A stretch of 6,558 nucleotides of DNA from an uncultured Lachnospiraceae bacterium (lineage in GTDB: Bacteria; Bacillota_A; Clostridia; Lachnospirales; Lachnospiraceae), in NCBI GenBank assembly GCA_949957035.1, contig CATLIP010000137.1, positions 1 through 6,558 on the forward strand, given 5' to 3'. The position numbers and the translations under genes were made by a program. Below the pieces are notes generated by a model that saw nothing but the letters and a program-made list of their open reading frames with translations, made no database searches and had not been told where the DNA came from. Positions 1 to 5,895 of this stretch are shown piece by piece; position 1 is the stretch's first letter; each line of letters begins with the position of its first letter.

Positions 1-4
1 GTGA

Positions 5-32
5 AATATATATAATAATTATTATATATATT
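5..32. promoter_or_regulatory. Perfect 28-bp A/T-only palindrome with embedded TATAAT, candidate promoter/operator of the ABC operon
   Basis: Positions 5-18 are the exact reverse complement of positions 19-32, giving 14-bp arms with no spacer and no G or C. The sequence TATAAT is present at 11-16 on the + strand and, by symmetry, on the - strand at 21-26. A transcript from the + strand box would begin near 23 and leave a leader of about 55 nt before the ABC ATPase start at 77. The matching -35 would lie outside the window, so the promoter cannot be completed. A dyad over a -10 box is typical of a repressor operator; YtrA-type GntR repressors often precede ABC genes of this kind, but no regulator gene is in view. 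It could equally be a simple AT-rich upstream tract. Confidence 0.4.
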
Positions 33-76
33 CAAGACAACATAGTTCTATGAACTGGTGGAAAGTAGGAACGCAT

Positions 77-769
77 ATGAGGTTTATTATCGAACATTTA
101 TCGAAACATTTTGAAAAGAAGAAAGTATTATGCGACATTGATTTTACGTTTGAGAGCGGCAAGATTTACGGTCTTTTGGGACGCAACGGGGCTGGCAAGA
201 CCACGTTATTCAACTGTCTGAACCGGGATATGAAGGCTGATGGAGGAGAGTTTTGTCTGGAAATGGACGGACAGAGGCGCAGCGTTGCTGCGGAGGATAT
301 CGGTTACGTTCTGTCCACGCCCACTGTGCCGGAGTTCCTCACAGGGAGGGAGTTCCTTAAATTTTTCATAGACATCCATGAGGATAAGATTCAGGATATT
401 CAGGGATTGGACACATATTTTGACTACATCGGCATTTCCCGGGAGGACAGGGATAAGCTGCTGAAGGATTATTCCCATGGAATGAAGAATAAGATGCAGA
501 TGCTGGTAAATATCATCGCAAGACCCAATGTCCTGCTTCTGGACGAACCGCTGACTTCTTTAGACGTGGTGGTGGCGGAAGAGATGAAACAGCTTCTCCG
601 CGGGCTGAAAGAAGGGCGGATTATCATTTTTTCCACCCATATTATGGATCTTGCGCTGGATCTCTGTGATGAAATCGTACTTCTGAACCATGGAGTGCTG
701 GAGCGTGTGGATAAGTCTAATCTTAACAGCCAGGAATTTAAGGAGAAGATCCTGTCGGCGCTGGCTTAG
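77..769 (+). CDS. ABC transporter ATP-binding protein
   Basis: This is a 230-residue cytoplasmic ABC ATPase expected to power the membrane protein encoded next. The Walker A motif GRNGAGKTT is at about residues 35-43, a degenerate signature (YSHGMKNKM) at 132-140, Walker B VLLLDEP at 152-158, a D-loop SLD at 161-163 and the switch histidine in STH at 186-188. The length is that of a lone nucleotide-binding domain with a short tail, as in ABC-2/YtrB-type exporters. The Q-loop position in the segment IGYVLSTP carries Ser/Thr in place of the usual Gln (near residue 80). The start at 77 is preferred because AGGA at 67-70 lies 6 nt upstream and the protein then begins directly with the beta-strand leading to Walker A; an in-frame ATG at 50 has no ribosome binding site. 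The substrate cannot be told from sequence; antimicrobial peptide or lipid export is a guess from context. Confidence 0.93.
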   Translation: MRFIIEHLSKHFEKKKVLCDIDFTFESGKIYGLLGRNGAGKTTLFNCLNRDMKADGGEFCLEMDGQRRSVAAEDIGYVLSTPTVPEFLTGREFLKFFIDIHEDKIQDIQGLDTYFDYIGISREDRDKLLKDYSHGMKNKMQMLVNIIARPNVLLLDEPLTSLDVVVAEEMKQLLRGLKEGRIIIFSTHIMDLALDLCDEIVLLNHGVLERVDKSNLNSQEFKEKILSALA

Positions 770-800
770 AGCGTGTTTGAAAATTCATTGCAGAAAGCGA

Positions 801-827
801 TGACATATTTGCATTGGAAATGAGTCA
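801..827 (+). repeat. Imperfect inverted repeat in the ATPase-permease gap
   Basis: Arms of 10 nt (TGACATATTT and AAATGAGTCA) flank a 7-nt loop, with one mismatch and one G-T wobble. The dyad ends 5 nt before the GAGGAG ribosome binding site (832-837) of the permease gene. In RNA it could form a weak hairpin that tunes translation of the second gene relative to the first. There is no U-run after it, so it is not an intrinsic terminator. Confidence 0.3.
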
Positions 828-844
828 ATACGAGGAGATGAAGC

Positions 845-2416
845 ATGAACAAAACGTTTAAAATAGCATTTTCCCTAAAGAATACATATCGTGTCAACAC
901 GATTCTTTATTCTCTGAAACAGATTCCTCTGATTAAAAGAATACTTCCGCAGGAATTATACTGTGACCCGGATCTTAAAATATTTGCCAATATCCTGTCC
1001 GGGATATGGGAATTTATCAGGGCATTTCTGGGGAAGTTCCTCTATTTCCTGCTGATGATTACATTGGAGGTTTCCCTATATAGAACGGAAGCACAAAGCG
1101 CAGTCTTTCTGCATATCTTTGTGCTGCTGACGCTGATTGGCGCGTGGCTGAATACGTATATTTTCAATCCTACGAAGGACAAATACTATGGGTTGATTCT
1201 CCTGGGGATGGATGCCAAGGAGTATGCACTGACCACATATGCGTATGAAATGTTGAAGATATTGGCAGGATACTTGATTTTCGGCCTGCTCTTTGGGCGT
1301 ATGCATGGGCTGACTGTGTGGCAATGCCTGATGCTGCCGTTTGCCGCGGCGGGCGTGAAAATGACTGTGGTTGCATATTCTTTGTGGGATTATGAGCGCA
1401 CAAAAGTTGCGGTAAATGAGAATGAGGTAGGCGTAATCGGGTGGATTTTGATAGCGCTTGCGCTTGCGGCGGCATATGGACTGCCGGTTATGGGGTGGGA
1501 AATCCCGGAGAGGGCAAGTGTGTGCGTGTTAGCATGCTGGATTTTGCTTGGGGCGTTATCTGTAAGGAAGATATGGAGGTTTCAGGAGTACAGGGAGGTC
1601 TACCGGCAGATTCTTACGCGGCATATGGTTCAGATGGAGGAGGCAAGACAGTCGGTAAAGCGGCAGAGCGAGAAGGTGATACAGATTGACGGTGAGGGTG
1701 GCAGCAGCCGGAAAGGGTTCGAGTATCTGAATGAGATTTTCATCCGCCGTCACCAGAAAATACTCTGGAAATCCTCGAAGCGGATTGCGGGAATCTGTCT
1801 TGGAATTGTGTGTATCGTGGTGATGGGAATCCATTTCTTGCCGGAATGGAAAGAAATTGTGAATCATTTTGTGCTGAGAAACCTGCCGTATTTTGTGTTC
1901 ATCATGTATTTTGTCAACCGGGGAACAGGCTTTACCAATGTGCTGTTCATGAACTGCGACCATAGCCTTCTGACTTATTCCTTTTATAAACGGCCGGAGT
2001 GCATTCTCAGGCTGTTCAAGATTCGGCTCAGGGAGATAATGAAGGTCAACCTGCTTCCGGCGGCGGTGATTGGGGCGGGGCTGGCTTTGCTTTTATACCT
2101 GTCGGGCGGGACGAAGGAACCTCTGGATTATGTGGTGTTGGTTATTTCGATTTTGTGTATCAGTATGTTCTTTTCTGTACATTATCTGACGATATATTAT
2201 CTCTTGCAGCCATATAACGCGGGGACAGAGATTAAGAGCGGGACGTACCGGGTGGTGGTGACGGGGACGTATTTTGTCTGCTATGGCGTGATGCGGATGG
2301 ATGTGCCGACGCTTGTGTTTGGGATGGGGACGGTCGTCTTCTGTGTCGCTTATTGTATGATAGCATGTGTGCTGGTCTATAAGCTGGCGCCTAAGACGTT
2401 CCGGCTGAGAGCGTGA
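845..2416 (+). CDS. Polytopic membrane protein, probable ABC transporter permease
   Basis: This 523-residue protein is very hydrophobic, with roughly 10-12 likely membrane segments. They fall into two groups: about residues 60-80, 86-106, 137-152, 158-178, 196-215 and 224-240, then about 313-331, 343-358, 402-419, 427-453, 470-486 and 488-512. The groups are separated by a charged, presumably cytoplasmic stretch at 241-312 rich in Arg, Lys, Glu and Gln. I recognise no catalytic motif and cannot name a family. The permease assignment rests on its position 75 bp after the ATPase gene, the same strand, and the two-block topology, which would let one polypeptide supply both membrane halves of an exporter. 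GAGGAG at 832-837 sits 7 nt before the ATG and fixes the start. The first ~55 residues are basic and amphipathic, with no cleavable signal peptide. The transported molecule is unknown. Confidence 0.8.
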   Translation: MNKTFKIAFSLKNTYRVNTILYSLKQIPLIKRILPQELYCDPDLKIFANILSGIWEFIRAFLGKFLYFLLMITLEVSLYRTEAQSAVFLHIFVLLTLIGAWLNTYIFNPTKDKYYGLILLGMDAKEYALTTYAYEMLKILAGYLIFGLLFGRMHGLTVWQCLMLPFAAAGVKMTVVAYSLWDYERTKVAVNENEVGVIGWILIALALAAAYGLPVMGWEIPERASVCVLACWILLGALSVRKIWRFQEYREVYRQILTRHMVQMEEARQSVKRQSEKVIQIDGEGGSSRKGFEYLNEIFIRRHQKILWKSSKRIAGICLGIVCIVVMGIHFLPEWKEIVNHFVLRNLPYFVFIMYFVNRGTGFTNVLFMNCDHSLLTYSFYKRPECILRLFKIRLREIMKVNLLPAAVIGAGLALLLYLSGGTKEPLDYVVLVISILCISMFFSVHYLTIYYLLQPYNAGTEIKSGTYRVVVTGTYFVCYGVMRMDVPTLVFGMGTVVFCVAYCMIACVLVYKLAPKTFRLRA

Positions 2417-2420
2417 TGTA

Positions 2421-2447
2421 ACGGGAATTTTTGTAAGGGCGTCCCGT
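2421..2447 (+). repeat. Short inverted repeat after the permease gene
   Basis: ACGGGA at 2421-2426 pairs with TCCCGT at 2442-2447 across a 15-nt loop, starting 4 nt after the permease stop. The stem is only 6 bp and no T-run follows, so a strong terminator is unlikely. It may be a weak processing or attenuation hairpin between the ABC pair and the signalling genes. The right arm overlaps the first element of the 21-bp direct repeat at 2431-2472, so the two readings compete. Confidence 0.25.
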
Positions 2448-2472
2448 AATGCTGTACTAGCGTTCAATAAGG
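2431..2472 (+). promoter_or_regulatory. Imperfect 21-bp tandem direct repeat before the kinase gene, possible LytTR binding site
   Basis: Bases 2431-2451 and 2452-2472 match at 13 of 21 positions, sharing TGTA, GCGT and TAA blocks in register. The cores are GGGCGTC at 2437 and TAGCGTT at 2458, exactly 21 bp apart. The second copy (AGCGTTCAA) fits most of the degenerate 9-bp AgrA-type consensus. LytTR regulators are known to bind pairs of such sites at about 21-22 bp. A convincing -10 is missing: CATAAA at 2473-2478 is weak and very close to the right copy. This is a tentative call, supported mainly by the better pair at 3889-3921. Confidence 0.28.
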
Positions 2473-2503
2473 CATAAATTTTGAGGATGAAGTGGAAGAG
2501 ACT

Positions 2504-2509
2504 AGGAGG
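2504..2509 (+). promoter_or_regulatory. AGGAGG ribosome binding site that sets the kinase start
   Basis: A consensus AGGAGG lies 7 nt before the ATG at 2517. The reading frame is open upstream to a TTG at 2481, but that start would place this site inside the coding sequence and has no ribosome binding site of its own. The ATG at 2517 is therefore chosen. Confidence 0.85.
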
Positions 2510-2516
2510 ACAGAAA

Positions 2517-3881
2517 ATGACATTCTTTGAGGTATTCTGTGGGAATATGGTAAGCCTGGGTATGACGGCAATATTTTTCGTTAGCGCGGTAATCCAGATT
2601 TGGGGGGAGATTCCTTATAAGAACCGGAAACATTACTACCAGATTTTCGGTTCACTGATGCTGTTCAGTGTTTTTTGCTCGTTGGCCGGAACTATTTTCT
2701 ATAAGTCCGGACTGTTTGCAGCGCCGCATAATGGCGGGGAGATCATATATGATTATATCCAGGTTACCAGTTTTATGCTGGTTCTTCAAGTGATATACCG
2801 GAAACCTGTCAGAGTTTGTCTGGCGACCGCCGTTTTTATGAAGATTCTCTATGATGTAGGATGGAATCTGGCGGATATATTATCGCCCGACAAAATATAT
2901 GATTTAAGCCTTGCGGCGGACAGGAGAGAATATCTGTTTTATGAATGGATTACGACTCCTCTCTGTCTCATTCTGGTAATTGTGCTGCTGCATAAGACCA
3001 ATTCGCGGGAATTGTTTGCACAGTGGGAAGAGCAGAAAACTAAGATTCCGGTTCTGATCTTTCTTGGGGGATATCCGATTCTGAGCCAGATTATTCAGGA
3101 GACGGTGGATATAAGCGCCAGGGAGGTGGGCTATAATCCGGCTACGGCAATGATTTTACTGCTGGTCGTATATATGATTTTCATGTACACAGGGCGGGAG
3201 GGCGTCCAGCAGAAACGGATTGAAGACCAGGAGGTGAGCCTTAAACAGCAGGGGGCGTATATTGAGAATCTGGAGGGGCTGCAGCGCGAGGTGCGCAAGT
3301 TCCGGCATGATTTTAAAAATATGATGTCAGGGATGTATTTGCAGGCGGAAGAGGGGAATCTTGAGGCAATCCAGAGCTATATCCATGAGATGACGGATGA
3401 TTTTGATCTGCAGGTGGGAAGCCAGATTCGGCTTATGAACCAGCTTGCCAACATTCGTGTGACGGAAGTGAAAGGATTGTTTCTTGAGAAAATGAAAACC
3501 ATGCAGGAGGCGGAAATCCACTGGGAGCTGGAGGTTTTAAAGCCTTTTGAGAAAACGCGGCTTCGCAGTACGGATTTGTGCCGTTGTATGGGGATTCTGC
3601 TGGATAATGCCATGGAAGAGGTGCGGGGCAGGAAAGACGGGAAGGTTCATATTATGATTAGCAGCCAGAGTGGATATACGACGTTCCGCGTGAAGAATAC
3701 GCTGCACTCATCCGTTGATTTTCATAAGGTCGGGACACCGGGATATTCTACCAAGGGGAAAAACAGGGGAATTGGGCTTGATAATTATAAGAAGATACTG
3801 GGCAAGTATGAGAAGACGCTGCCGCTTACGACCATACAGGACGGGTATTTTATTCAGGAATTAAAGATTCAGGAGATGTAA
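2517..3881 (+). CDS. AgrC-like sensor histidine kinase (GHKL family)
   Basis: This 454-residue membrane kinase is expected to sense an extracellular signal and phosphorylate a LytTR regulator. About seven membrane segments are visible near residues 10-30, 43-63, 76-94, 97-116, 142-160, 177-194 and 209-225, with no large outer domain, as in peptide-sensing AgrC-type kinases. A linker helix leads to the phospho-acceptor box FRHDFKN at 262-268 (His264). The ATP-binding domain has the N-box LLDNAMEE at 361-368 (Asn364) and the G-box KNRGIGLDN at 415-423. The His box followed by Asp, and a single clear glycine box, are typical of the HPK10/AgrC group. The likely partner is the LytTR regulator at 5135-5869; unusually the CPBP gene lies between them. 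The protein appears complete. The ligand is unknown: no AgrD-like or double-glycine peptide is seen nearby. Confidence 0.92.
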   Translation: MTFFEVFCGNMVSLGMTAIFFVSAVIQIWGEIPYKNRKHYYQIFGSLMLFSVFCSLAGTIFYKSGLFAAPHNGGEIIYDYIQVTSFMLVLQVIYRKPVRVCLATAVFMKILYDVGWNLADILSPDKIYDLSLAADRREYLFYEWITTPLCLILVIVLLHKTNSRELFAQWEEQKTKIPVLIFLGGYPILSQIIQETVDISAREVGYNPATAMILLLVVYMIFMYTGREGVQQKRIEDQEVSLKQQGAYIENLEGLQREVRKFRHDFKNMMSGMYLQAEEGNLEAIQSYIHEMTDDFDLQVGSQIRLMNQLANIRVTEVKGLFLEKMKTMQEAEIHWELEVLKPFEKTRLRSTDLCRCMGILLDNAMEEVRGRKDGKVHIMISSQSGYTTFRVKNTLHSSVDFHKVGTPGYSTKGKNRGIGLDNYKKILGKYEKTLPLTTIQDGYFIQELKIQEM

Positions 3882-3888
3882 GTATCAG

Positions 3889-3921
3889 TTCGGGCATTGT
3901 GGATAACAATTGGGGCATTTT
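3889..3921 (+). promoter_or_regulatory. Direct repeat at 21-bp spacing, candidate LytTR regulator binding site
   Basis: TTCGGGCATTGT (3889-3900) and TTGGGGCATTTT (3910-3921) match at 10 of 12 positions and begin exactly 21 bp apart, two helical turns on the same face of the DNA. Both contain GGGCATT. LytTR regulators such as AgrA and PlnC bind paired direct repeats with this periodicity. The right copy ends 2 bp before the presumed -35 of the promoter at 3924-3952, suited to activation. The response regulator encoded at 5135-5869 is the obvious candidate ligand. The assignment is inferred from geometry; the repeat matches the known AgrA consensus only loosely. Confidence 0.5.
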
Positions 3922-3923
3922 CT

Positions 3924-3952
3924 GTGTGAAAACATAAGAAGTCGTTTATAGT
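3924..3952 (+). promoter_or_regulatory. Candidate activator-dependent promoter of the CPBP and response-regulator genes
   Basis: TATAGT at 3947-3952 matches the -10 consensus at 5 of 6 positions. The hexamer 17 bp upstream, GTGTGA at 3924-3929, matches the -35 consensus at only 3 of 6. A start near 3959 would leave a leader of about 28 nt before the ATG at 3987. A good -10 with a poor -35 directly behind a direct-repeat site is what an activated promoter looks like. It would let the protease and regulator be expressed apart from the kinase. Confidence 0.45.
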
Positions 3953-3972
3953 AAAGTTGTCGATATTAAAAA

Positions 3973-3978
3973 AGGAGG
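3973..3978 (+). promoter_or_regulatory. AGGAGG ribosome binding site that sets the CPBP start
   Basis: A consensus AGGAGG lies 8 nt before the ATG at 3987. An in-frame TTG at 3957 would lengthen the protein by ten mostly charged residues encoded by the ribosome binding site itself, and would fall at or before the predicted transcription start, so it is rejected. Confidence 0.85.
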
Positions 3979-3986
3979 AAGAGAAG

Positions 3987-5060
3987 ATGGGTTCAAAAAC
4001 AGAAAAACGGCAGCTTACTATTTTTATTGCGATAGCTTATGGGATTCCGTATTTGTTAGGTCTATTCATGTGGTATGGAAGTTTGAATCAGATGGATTTG
4101 AGTGCGTTTCCGAGTACGCAAATGTTATATCCTGCGATGGGGGTCATGATTGCGTTTCTCCTGACCCGTAAGAAAGATGAAGCGATTCCGCGGGCGTTCT
4201 ATCTCTGTTTTATTGTGACAACGGTTATTTCCATTGTATTTACGATACTTTCGGTATTGATGCCGGATGCTGTAGTCAGCCTTCCAGGAGGGACCATGCC
4301 GGTGTTTAGCCTGGCCGTTCAATATCTGTTGGCGGCGGGGAGCATTATTTGCCTGATTTGTTTGATTGCGGCAGGGAAGAAGAAACGGGCGGTTTATGGG
4401 ATGAAATGGAAGAACTGGAAAGCCTCTGTAGGGTGTGTCTTGCTGTTTGTGATATTGTATTTGTCGCGTGTGGCGGTTCTTAACGGATTGTCGGGGCAGT
4501 TTAAGGAGTTCGCCGCGGTTATGACGAGCGCGGAGGCGTGGATATATTTTGCAATCATGCCGCTTAATTTTTTGCTGGGATATATTGCTTTCTTTGGGGA
4601 AGAGTATGGATGGAGATATTATTTGCAGCCGCTCCTTCAGAGGAAATTTGGCTTGAGAAAAGGCGTGCTGATTCTGGGAGTGGTATGGGGGTTGTGGCAT
4701 CTGCCGCTGGATTTCTTTTACTATGTGACGCCGGAGTATGGTTTGCCCATGACTGTGAATCAGATTATTAACTGTGTGACTCTTGGGATATTCCTTGGGT
4801 TTGTGTATATGAAGACGGAGAATATATGGGTGCCGACTATCATTCATTTTCTGAATAATAATCTGATTATGGTTGTATCTGGGGCGTTTTCGGCGGATGT
4901 GCTGGAAAATAACAGTGTATCATGGCTGGAAATTCCGATTATGCTTTTGATAAATGGGCTTCTGTTTGGAGTGTTTATCTTTGCGAAGCAGTATCGCAGG
5001 GGTGAGACAGAGAAGTTCATAGGCTCGCCGGCGGTGGAATGCAGCGTGTCTGGCTCATGA
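3987..5060 (+). CDS. CPBP family intramembrane glutamic endopeptidase (Abi/CAAX-type)
   Basis: This 357-residue polytopic membrane protein carries the complete CPBP (Abi, Pfam family Abi/Rce1-like) active site. Motif 1 is EEYGWR at residues 205-210 (Glu205, Glu206, Arg210), motif 2 is VWGLWHLP with His238, and motif 3 is HFLNN with His287 and Asn291. About eight to ten membrane segments are visible, the first near residues 9-31 and the last near 314-333, and the catalytic residues lie in or beside membrane helices as expected for this fold. Family members cleave prenylated or membrane-embedded peptides; bacterial ones include bacteriocin immunity proteins and peptide-maturation enzymes. Placement between a kinase and its regulator suggests a role in making, degrading or sensing a peptide signal, or in self-protection; this is inference. 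The stop overlaps an in-frame ATG of the regulator frame (ATGA at 5057-5060), although the regulator probably starts later. Confidence 0.92.
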   Translation: MGSKTEKRQLTIFIAIAYGIPYLLGLFMWYGSLNQMDLSAFPSTQMLYPAMGVMIAFLLTRKKDEAIPRAFYLCFIVTTVISIVFTILSVLMPDAVVSLPGGTMPVFSLAVQYLLAAGSIICLICLIAAGKKKRAVYGMKWKNWKASVGCVLLFVILYLSRVAVLNGLSGQFKEFAAVMTSAEAWIYFAIMPLNFLLGYIAFFGEEYGWRYYLQPLLQRKFGLRKGVLILGVVWGLWHLPLDFFYYVTPEYGLPMTVNQIINCVTLGIFLGFVYMKTENIWVPTIIHFLNNNLIMVVSGAFSADVLENNSVSWLEIPIMLLINGLLFGVFIFAKQYRRGETEKFIGSPAVECSVSGS

Positions 5061-5120
5061 AAAACTTCCGTCCCTTGAACGGCATTTCAACCGTACAGGT
5101 AGAAAAGTTTTTGTATATGA

Positions 5121-5126
5121 AGGAGG
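5121..5126 (+). promoter_or_regulatory. AGGAGG ribosome binding site that sets the response-regulator start
   Basis: A consensus AGGAGG lies 8 nt before the ATG at 5135, and the receiver domain begins immediately after that ATG. In-frame ATGs at 5039, 5057 and 5117 lack comparable sites, and the one at 5117 would have the site inside its own coding sequence. Confidence 0.8.
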
Positions 5127-5134
5127 AAGGGAGA

Positions 5135-5869
5135 ATGCTTCCGGTATATATATGTGAAGACGACGCGAAGATTCGTGCTGCACAGAAGGAATATCTTGAA
5201 AAGCAGATTATGATTGAAGGATATGATATGGAGGTCGTGCTGTGCAGCGGGCATCCTCGGGAGATTATTGAGGCTGTGAAGGAGTCGCCGGGGCGTGGAA
5301 TCTATTTTCTTGATATCGAGCTTGTGGGAGAGCCGATGGATGGATTCGGGCTTGGGCAGGAAATCCGGAAACTGGATTCCAGAGGTTTCTTAATCTATGT
5401 GACGGCGTTTCCAGACCTTGCCTTCGAGACGTTCCGGTATCATCTGGAAGCGTTGGATTATATCGTGAAGGGGAATCCGGTGAAGATGCAGGAGGGAATC
5501 CGCCATTGCCTGAAGGTGATTACAGAACGGATGCGTAAGGAGAAAGGGGAGGAACGAGAGTTTTTCTCTGTGAAGGTGATGGATGTTGTCAAGCACATTC
5601 CAGTGGATGAGATTGTGTTCTTCGAGACGACGGGCAGGACCCATCGGATTGAGCTGCATGGGCAAAACGACAGGATTGATTTTATCGGGAGCATGCAGGA
5701 GTTAGAAGAGAAGCTGGGGGAGAGGTTCCTGCGGGTTCACAGGGCTTATCTGGTCAATTTAGAGCAGATTGCACAGTTGGATTTGAAGGGGCGGGAGATT
5801 CTTATGAAGAATGGGGAAACGTGTATGTTTTCCAGAGGGATGAAAGGCGCGTTGTTGGAGAGGATGTGA
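5135..5869 (+). CDS. LytTR family response regulator
   Basis: This 244-residue transcription regulator pairs an N-terminal receiver domain (about 1-125) with a C-terminal LytTR DNA-binding domain (about 142-240). The receiver shows the acidic pair Glu8/Asp9/Asp10, phospho-acceptor Asp60 in YFLDIEL, Thr90 in YVTAF and Lys112 in YIVKG, so it should be phosphorylatable. The DNA-binding domain contains the family hallmark RVHRAYLVN at 200-208. Size and order match AgrA-type regulators. The upstream AgrC-like kinase is the expected phosphodonor. LytTR proteins bind paired direct repeats about 21 bp apart; such a pair lies before the CPBP gene, suggesting positive control of its own transcript. No good promoter is seen in the 74-bp gap after the CPBP gene, so the two are probably cotranscribed. 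Confidence 0.94.
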   Translation: MLPVYICEDDAKIRAAQKEYLEKQIMIEGYDMEVVLCSGHPREIIEAVKESPGRGIYFLDIELVGEPMDGFGLGQEIRKLDSRGFLIYVTAFPDLAFETFRYHLEALDYIVKGNPVKMQEGIRHCLKVITERMRKEKGEEREFFSVKVMDVVKHIPVDEIVFFETTGRTHRIELHGQNDRIDFIGSMQELEEKLGERFLRVHRAYLVNLEQIAQLDLKGREILMKNGETCMFSRGMKGALLERM

Positions 5870-5873
5870 GGAA

Positions 5874-5895
5874 GCGGGTACTCTAATGTACCCGC
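5874..5895. terminator. Perfect hairpin at the convergent gene junction, possible bidirectional terminator
   Basis: GCGGGTAC (5874-5881) and GTACCCGC (5888-5895) form an uninterrupted 8-bp stem with a 6-nt loop. It begins 5 nt after the response-regulator stop and covers the stop codon and last codons of the VanZ gene on the other strand. Neither side is followed by a proper T-run, so termination would be weak or factor-assisted. Its position between convergent genes is the main support. Confidence 0.45.

Noticed and set aside
50..76. Upstream ATG giving the ABC ATPase a 9-residue extension
   Set aside because: No ribosome binding site before 50, whereas AGGA lies 6 nt before the ATG at 77, and the extension adds nothing to the fold.
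1556..1963. 135-codon open frame on the - strand inside the permease gene
   Set aside because: It has no recognisable domain and biased composition, and it is covered by a well-supported gene with a good ribosome binding site.
3896..3911. Lac-operator-like string GGATAACAATT with an ATTGT/ACAAT dyad
   Set aside because: It matches part of lacO, but the arms are only 5 bp, no LacI-type regulator is present, and the surrounding 21-bp direct repeat explains the region better.
4125..4847. 240-codon open frame on the - strand opposite the CPBP gene
   Set aside because: It lies wholly inside a gene with an intact protease active site. Its translation is rich in His, Arg, Pro and Gln, with no motif, as expected of an antisense shadow.
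5061..5134. Short CCGT/ACGG/CCGT alternating stems in the CPBP-regulator gap
   Set aside because: The stems are only 4 bp, with no T-run and no promoter nearby, so they are probably chance.
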